Assembly: GCA_023387775.1 (NCBI GenBank)
Contig: JAEWHN010000090.1
Coordinates: 1 to 8,459 of the forward strand
DNA from: Pseudomonadota bacterium
Lineage (GTDB): Bacteria; Pseudomonadota; Alphaproteobacteria; Rhizobiales; Rhizobiaceae
DNA length: 8,459 nt
Reading direction: 5' to 3'
Shown here: positions 6,476 through 8,459 of the stretch, piece by piece
Position numbering within the stretch: position 1 is the first letter of the stretch
Layout: each line of letters starts with the position of its first letter
The notes under the pieces: model-generated
The model's input: only the letters and a program-made list of their open reading frames with translations
Told to the model about the DNA's origin: nothing
Databases searched by the model: none
Program-made: the position numbers and the translations under genes

Positions 6476-6530
6476 TCCGTCGTCCTCGGGCCGGAGCACG
6501 AGCGATAGCGACGTGCGGAGGTTCCGGGGA
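6476..6530 (-). repeat. 55-bp inverted repeat, right copy
   Basis: This is the reverse-complement partner of 6268-6322, separated from it by 153 bp. Identity ends sharply at 6475 on the inner side, while scattered matches continue for a few bases on the outer side. The two-copy head-to-head layout recalls BIME-type arrays. The pair could form a long cruciform in DNA or a stem in read-through RNA from metZ or from the DUF922 gene. Confidence 0.85.
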
Positions 6531-6579
6531 CTCAGGCCTCGGACTCTCAACCGGCAGTCCATAACGGGCCGCCCGCGGC

Positions 6580-7185
6580 CTACCCGCCACTCACCAATGC
6601 AAGGATGAGCTGGTGGACATTGCCGCCGTCGCTGAGTTCGACGCGGTCGAAATCGCGGCTGCGCTGGCGCTGCGCCAGCGAGATTTCCGCCAGGCGCTTC
6701 GTCAGCTCTTCGCGGACCTTGCTGCAACTGGCGTCGTCTGGAACGGAAAAGCCGATGCTCAGCTGCTCGATTTCCCTGACCATGTCCTTGATGTGGTCGC
6801 CGTGCACCCGCTCATGCGCCTCGACCCCGGAATAGAACGCATCCCAGTTCGTCCGGACGGCCGGCGGCAGCTTTCCACTCGGCCGGGGCAGCAGATAGGT
6901 GATGGCGAGGTTGGGCCGCGCCGTTACCAGGGTGCAGGCGCCGTCCTTCTGCGGTTCGTATTTGCGCGACCAGGTGAGCTTGAAATTGGTGTGCGCGATT
7001 GTGCGGACGCCAAGGCTCCCCACCTTCGGGCCACGCTCGCCGATCGAGGCGTAGAGCTCGGCACCCGTCTTGCCCGATATGGCGTAGGTCTCGACCTTCT
7101 CGACCGCCTGCCACTCTGCGTGCGCGACGACAGTCAGCGACGCGAGGCAGGCCGCCAGCAGGCAAATTCGGACTGCCCTGTTCAC
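6580..7185 (-). CDS. DUF922 family predicted secreted Zn-dependent protease
   Basis: The 201-residue product begins with a signal peptide (MNR, hydrophobic stretch to about residue 20, probable cleavage after AHA at 23), so it should be periplasmic or secreted. The mature part carries HERVHGDH at 124-131, an HExxH zinc-binding motif followed by a third His, in the context VEAHERVHGDHI typical of DUF922 (COG5661, predicted secreted Zn-dependent protease). Cys84 and Cys154 could form a disulfide. LAAC at 10-13 resembles a lipobox but sits before most of the hydrophobic core, so signal peptidase I is more likely. The start is GTG with GGGGGA five bases upstream. The gene follows the CDP-alcohol phosphatidyltransferase gene on the same strand after 74 bp and may be co-transcribed. 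Substrate and role are unknown; protease activity is predicted from the motif only. Confidence 0.87.
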   Translation of the reverse strand: MNRAVRICLLAACLASLTVVAHAEWQAVEKVETYAISGKTGAELYASIGERGPKVGSLGVRTIAHTNFKLTWSRKYEPQKDGACTLVTARPNLAITYLLPRPSGKLPPAVRTNWDAFYSGVEAHERVHGDHIKDMVREIEQLSIGFSVPDDASCSKVREELTKRLAEISLAQRQRSRDFDRVELSDGGNVHQLILALVSGG

Positions 7186-7259
7186 GCGATTCCCCCGAAG
7201 TTTCGATGCGCGCGGAAGCTAAGGGCGGCAGGCGCGGCTTGCAATGCGGCATGAGGCCT

Positions 7260-7865
7260 TCATCGAAATGTGCGCGCCGCCAGCACGATGCGCGACAGCG
7301 CCGTGTAGAAGCTGAGCGCAGCAAACGCATAGGCAATGGCCGGAAACCAGCCCGGGAACAGGCAGAAGGCAGTGAAGACGGCCAGCGTCTCGGTGGCTTC
7401 GGCGAGGCCCGCCGTGAAGAACAGCGACTTCTCGCCTCGCGGCTTGCCCGGCAGCTTGCGCCGTTCGGCCATGACTGCGTAGGCGAGGAAGGTGGAGCCG
7501 TTGACGTAGAAGGAAAGCAGCAGCACGGCGCCGGCAACCGCATTGGCCGCAGGATCGGCCAGCACGAAACCGAGCGGAATGGCGCCGTAGAAGGCGAAGT
7601 CGAGCACGATATCGAGATAGCCGCCGCGATCGGTGCGGCCGTTTACCCGCGCCACCGCGCCATCCAGCCCATCGCCGAGCCGGCTGGCAAGCAGCAGCGC
7701 AAGCCCGGCGAGGAACCAGCCTTTGGCAATCGCCGCAGCAGCCAGCAACCCGACGCCGAAGGCGACGAACGTCACTGCATCGGCCGATACCCCGGCCCTC
7801 GCCAACAGGGCCCCGCCTGCGTCCAGCACCGGGTCGATGCGCTTGCGCGCCCAACCGTCCAGCAT
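7260..7865 (-). CDS. CDP-alcohol phosphatidyltransferase family protein
   Basis: The product is an inner-membrane enzyme of the CDP-AP family, which swaps CMP of a CDP-alcohol for another alcohol in phospholipid or related synthesis. The signature lies at residues 65-89 of the 201-residue form: Asp65-x2-Asp68-Gly69-x2-Ala72-Arg73, then Gly81-x3-Asp85-x3-Asp89, giving all four metal-binding aspartates. Hydrophobic segments at about 30-48, 50-63, 87-103, 108-132, 150-170 and 172-195 fit six helices. ATG 7865 is preferred: it matches the usual N-terminus and has a GGGGG run seven bases upstream. ATG 7934 would add 23 residues in codons unlike the rest. The acceptor alcohol cannot be read from the sequence; phosphatidylglycerophosphate or phosphatidylserine synthase identity is not supported. 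It precedes the DUF922 gene and diverges from apaG. Confidence 0.9.
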   Translation of the reverse strand: MLDGWARKRIDPVLDAGGALLARAGVSADAVTFVAFGVGLLAAAAIAKGWFLAGLALLLASRLGDGLDGAVARVNGRTDRGGYLDIVLDFAFYGAIPLGFVLADPAANAVAGAVLLLSFYVNGSTFLAYAVMAERRKLPGKPRGEKSLFFTAGLAEATETLAVFTAFCLFPGWFPAIAYAFAALSFYTALSRIVLAARTFR

Positions 7866-7955
7866 CCGCCTACCCCCTGCTGCGTCATTGCGCCCAATAG
7901 ACGCCAATTGCCGCCATGGGGAAATCACAATCACGAGGAAGATGGAGCAAAGCTG

Positions 7956-7984
7956 TTGACCGTCTGCCGCTCAGGGCCGATTCT
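7956..7984 (+). promoter_or_regulatory. Candidate apaG promoter
   Basis: TTGACC at 7956-7961 is a good -35 box. Seventeen bases later GATTCT at 7979-7984 is a poor -10 box (three of six consensus bases). The predicted start near 7991 would give a short leader containing the ribosome-binding AGGAG at 7996-8000. The position is convincing, the -10 box is not. Confidence 0.4.
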
Positions 7985-8010
7985 TTCGGGAACTTAGGAG
8001 TGCGACTGCC

Positions 8011-8403
8011 ATGTACCGCGCTGTGACGCGCAACATCGAGGTGAGCGTGGAGCCGTTCTATCTCGAGGAACGCTCCAACCCCGCGGAAAGCCGCTATGTC
8101 TGGGGCTATCGGGTGACCATTGCCAACCAGTCGGACGAATTCGTGCAGTTGCTGTCGCGCTACTGGCAGATCACCGACGAGAGCGGCCGGGTGGAGGAAG
8201 TGCGCGGCTCCGGCGTCGTCGGCGAACAGCCGGAGCTGAACCCCGGCGACAGCTACCAGTACATGTCCGGCTGCCCGCTCACCACGCCGTCGGGCATCAT
8301 GGTGGGACGCTACACCATGCGCAACGAACGCGACGAACTTTTCGACGTGGAGATCCCGGCCTTTTCGCTGGATCTGCCCGGTACGGCCCACACGGTGAAC
8401 TGA
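8011..8403 (+). CDS. apaG: ApaG (DUF525) protein
   Basis: The 130-residue product is a complete ApaG, a small fibronectin type III-like beta-sandwich protein named Co2+/Mg2+ efflux protein ApaG from Salmonella CorD genetics; its biochemical role is unsettled. Family features are the strand NIEVSVEPFYLEERS (8-22), YRVTIAN (33-39), LLSRYWQITD (47-56), and the glycine-rich GSGVVGEQPELNPGD (66-80) that matches the conserved GxGVVGxxPxLxPG stretch, followed by YQYMSGCPL (82-90) and GIMVGRYTM (95-103). No signal peptide or membrane helix is seen, so it should be cytosolic. The start ATG has AGGAG ten bases upstream. The gene lies near metZ, with the CDP-AP and DUF922 genes between them on the opposite strand. 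The remaining 56 bases to the window end show no clear feature. Confidence 0.95.
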   Translation: MYRAVTRNIEVSVEPFYLEERSNPAESRYVWGYRVTIANQSDEFVQLLSRYWQITDESGRVEEVRGSGVVGEQPELNPGDSYQYMSGCPLTTPSGIMVGRYTMRNERDELFDVEIPAFSLDLPGTAHTVN

Positions 8404-8459
8404 CGCGGCGCTGATGCGACGGCGTGCCTGAGCGATTTCCTGACAGCAACGGTGCGTTG

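Larger units (their letters stand above)
6113..6579. other. 467-bp convergent intergenic region carrying palindromic repeats
   Basis: Both flanking genes end here. Open frames in this stretch are short, lack ribosome-binding sequences and run through the repeats, so I see no gene. Besides the elements listed separately, it contains small hairpins: GCACG/CGTGC at 6203-6207 and 6214-6218, TGGGGCG/CGCCCCA at 6325-6331 and 6351-6357, a 10-bp perfect palindrome CCGACGTCGG at 6417-6426, and GGCCG/CGGCC at 6567-6571 and 6576-6580 touching the DUF922 gene stop. The nonamer TGCGGCAGC occurs twice (6172-6180, 6240-6248). Confidence 0.75.

Noticed and set aside
6446..6476. TTGACG at 6446-6451 as a promoter in the convergent gap
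   Set aside because: No acceptable -10 box lies at 16-18 bases, and it would point into the 3' end of the minus-strand DUF922 gene.
6268..6530. MITE or IS remnant bounded by the 55-bp inverted repeats
   Set aside because: I see no target-site duplication at the outer edges and no transposase fragment in the 153-bp centre; a pair of palindromic repeats is the simpler reading.
7147..7158. LAAC lipobox making the DUF922 protein a lipoprotein
   Set aside because: The Cys is at residue 13 with only a short hydrophobic run before it, and the hydrophobic core continues to an AHA cleavage site at residue 23.
6999..7997. 332-codon plus-strand frame across the CDP-AP gene and the DUF922 gene start
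   Set aside because: It spans an intergenic gap and two minus-strand genes with recognisable motifs; the product is Arg/Gln-rich with no domain.

Overview
The window looks like chromosomal DNA of a high-GC alphaproteobacterium, most likely of the order Rhizobiales (Mesorhizobium/Aminobacter-like). The evidence is the GC-rich third codon positions, a SAM-II class riboswitch in front of metZ (a class found mainly in alphaproteobacteria), the long two-domain form of dCTP deaminase, and palindromic repeats of the kind scattered in rhizobial genomes. This assignment is inference; no rRNA or other marker gene is present.

Left part (1-3630): surface polysaccharide initiation. The 3' end of a phosphoglycosyl transferase gene (+) meets a 317-residue NAD-dependent sugar reductase/epimerase gene (-), and their stop codons interlock in one CTAG. 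A 209-bp divergent promoter region follows, then a large membrane-bound nucleotide-sugar 4,6-dehydratase of the WbpM/CapD type (+). Together these match the trio that makes and loads the first sugar of a rhizobial O antigen: UDP-GlcNAc 4,6-dehydratase, 4-keto reductase giving UDP-QuiNAc (or a related sugar), and transfer of sugar-1-phosphate to undecaprenyl phosphate (WreV/WreQ/WreU of Rhizobium etli). A 9-bp perfect hairpin separates the dehydratase from the convergent dcd gene.

Middle part (3631-6112): housekeeping metabolism. dcd (-), for dCTP deamination, and metZ (+), for homocysteine synthesis by direct sulfhydrylation, are divergent. The space between them holds a sigma-70-like promoter, a SAM-II riboswitch and an intrinsic terminator that competes with an alternative fold. 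This is a complete SAM-controlled attenuator for metZ.

Gap (6113-6579): metZ and the next gene are convergent. The 467 bp between them appear non-coding. They hold a GC-rich stem-loop element and two copies of a 55-bp sequence in inverted orientation, 153 bp apart, with only two mismatches.

Right part (6580-8459): a DUF922 predicted secreted zinc protease and, 74 bp upstream on the same (-) strand, an integral-membrane CDP-alcohol phosphatidyltransferase form a probable two-gene unit. apaG (+) diverges from it. No mobile element, CRISPR array, tRNA or rRNA was seen. Most of the window is ordinary core genome. The parts most worth a second look are the riboswitch attenuator, the 55-bp inverted repeat pair and the O-antigen initiation trio.
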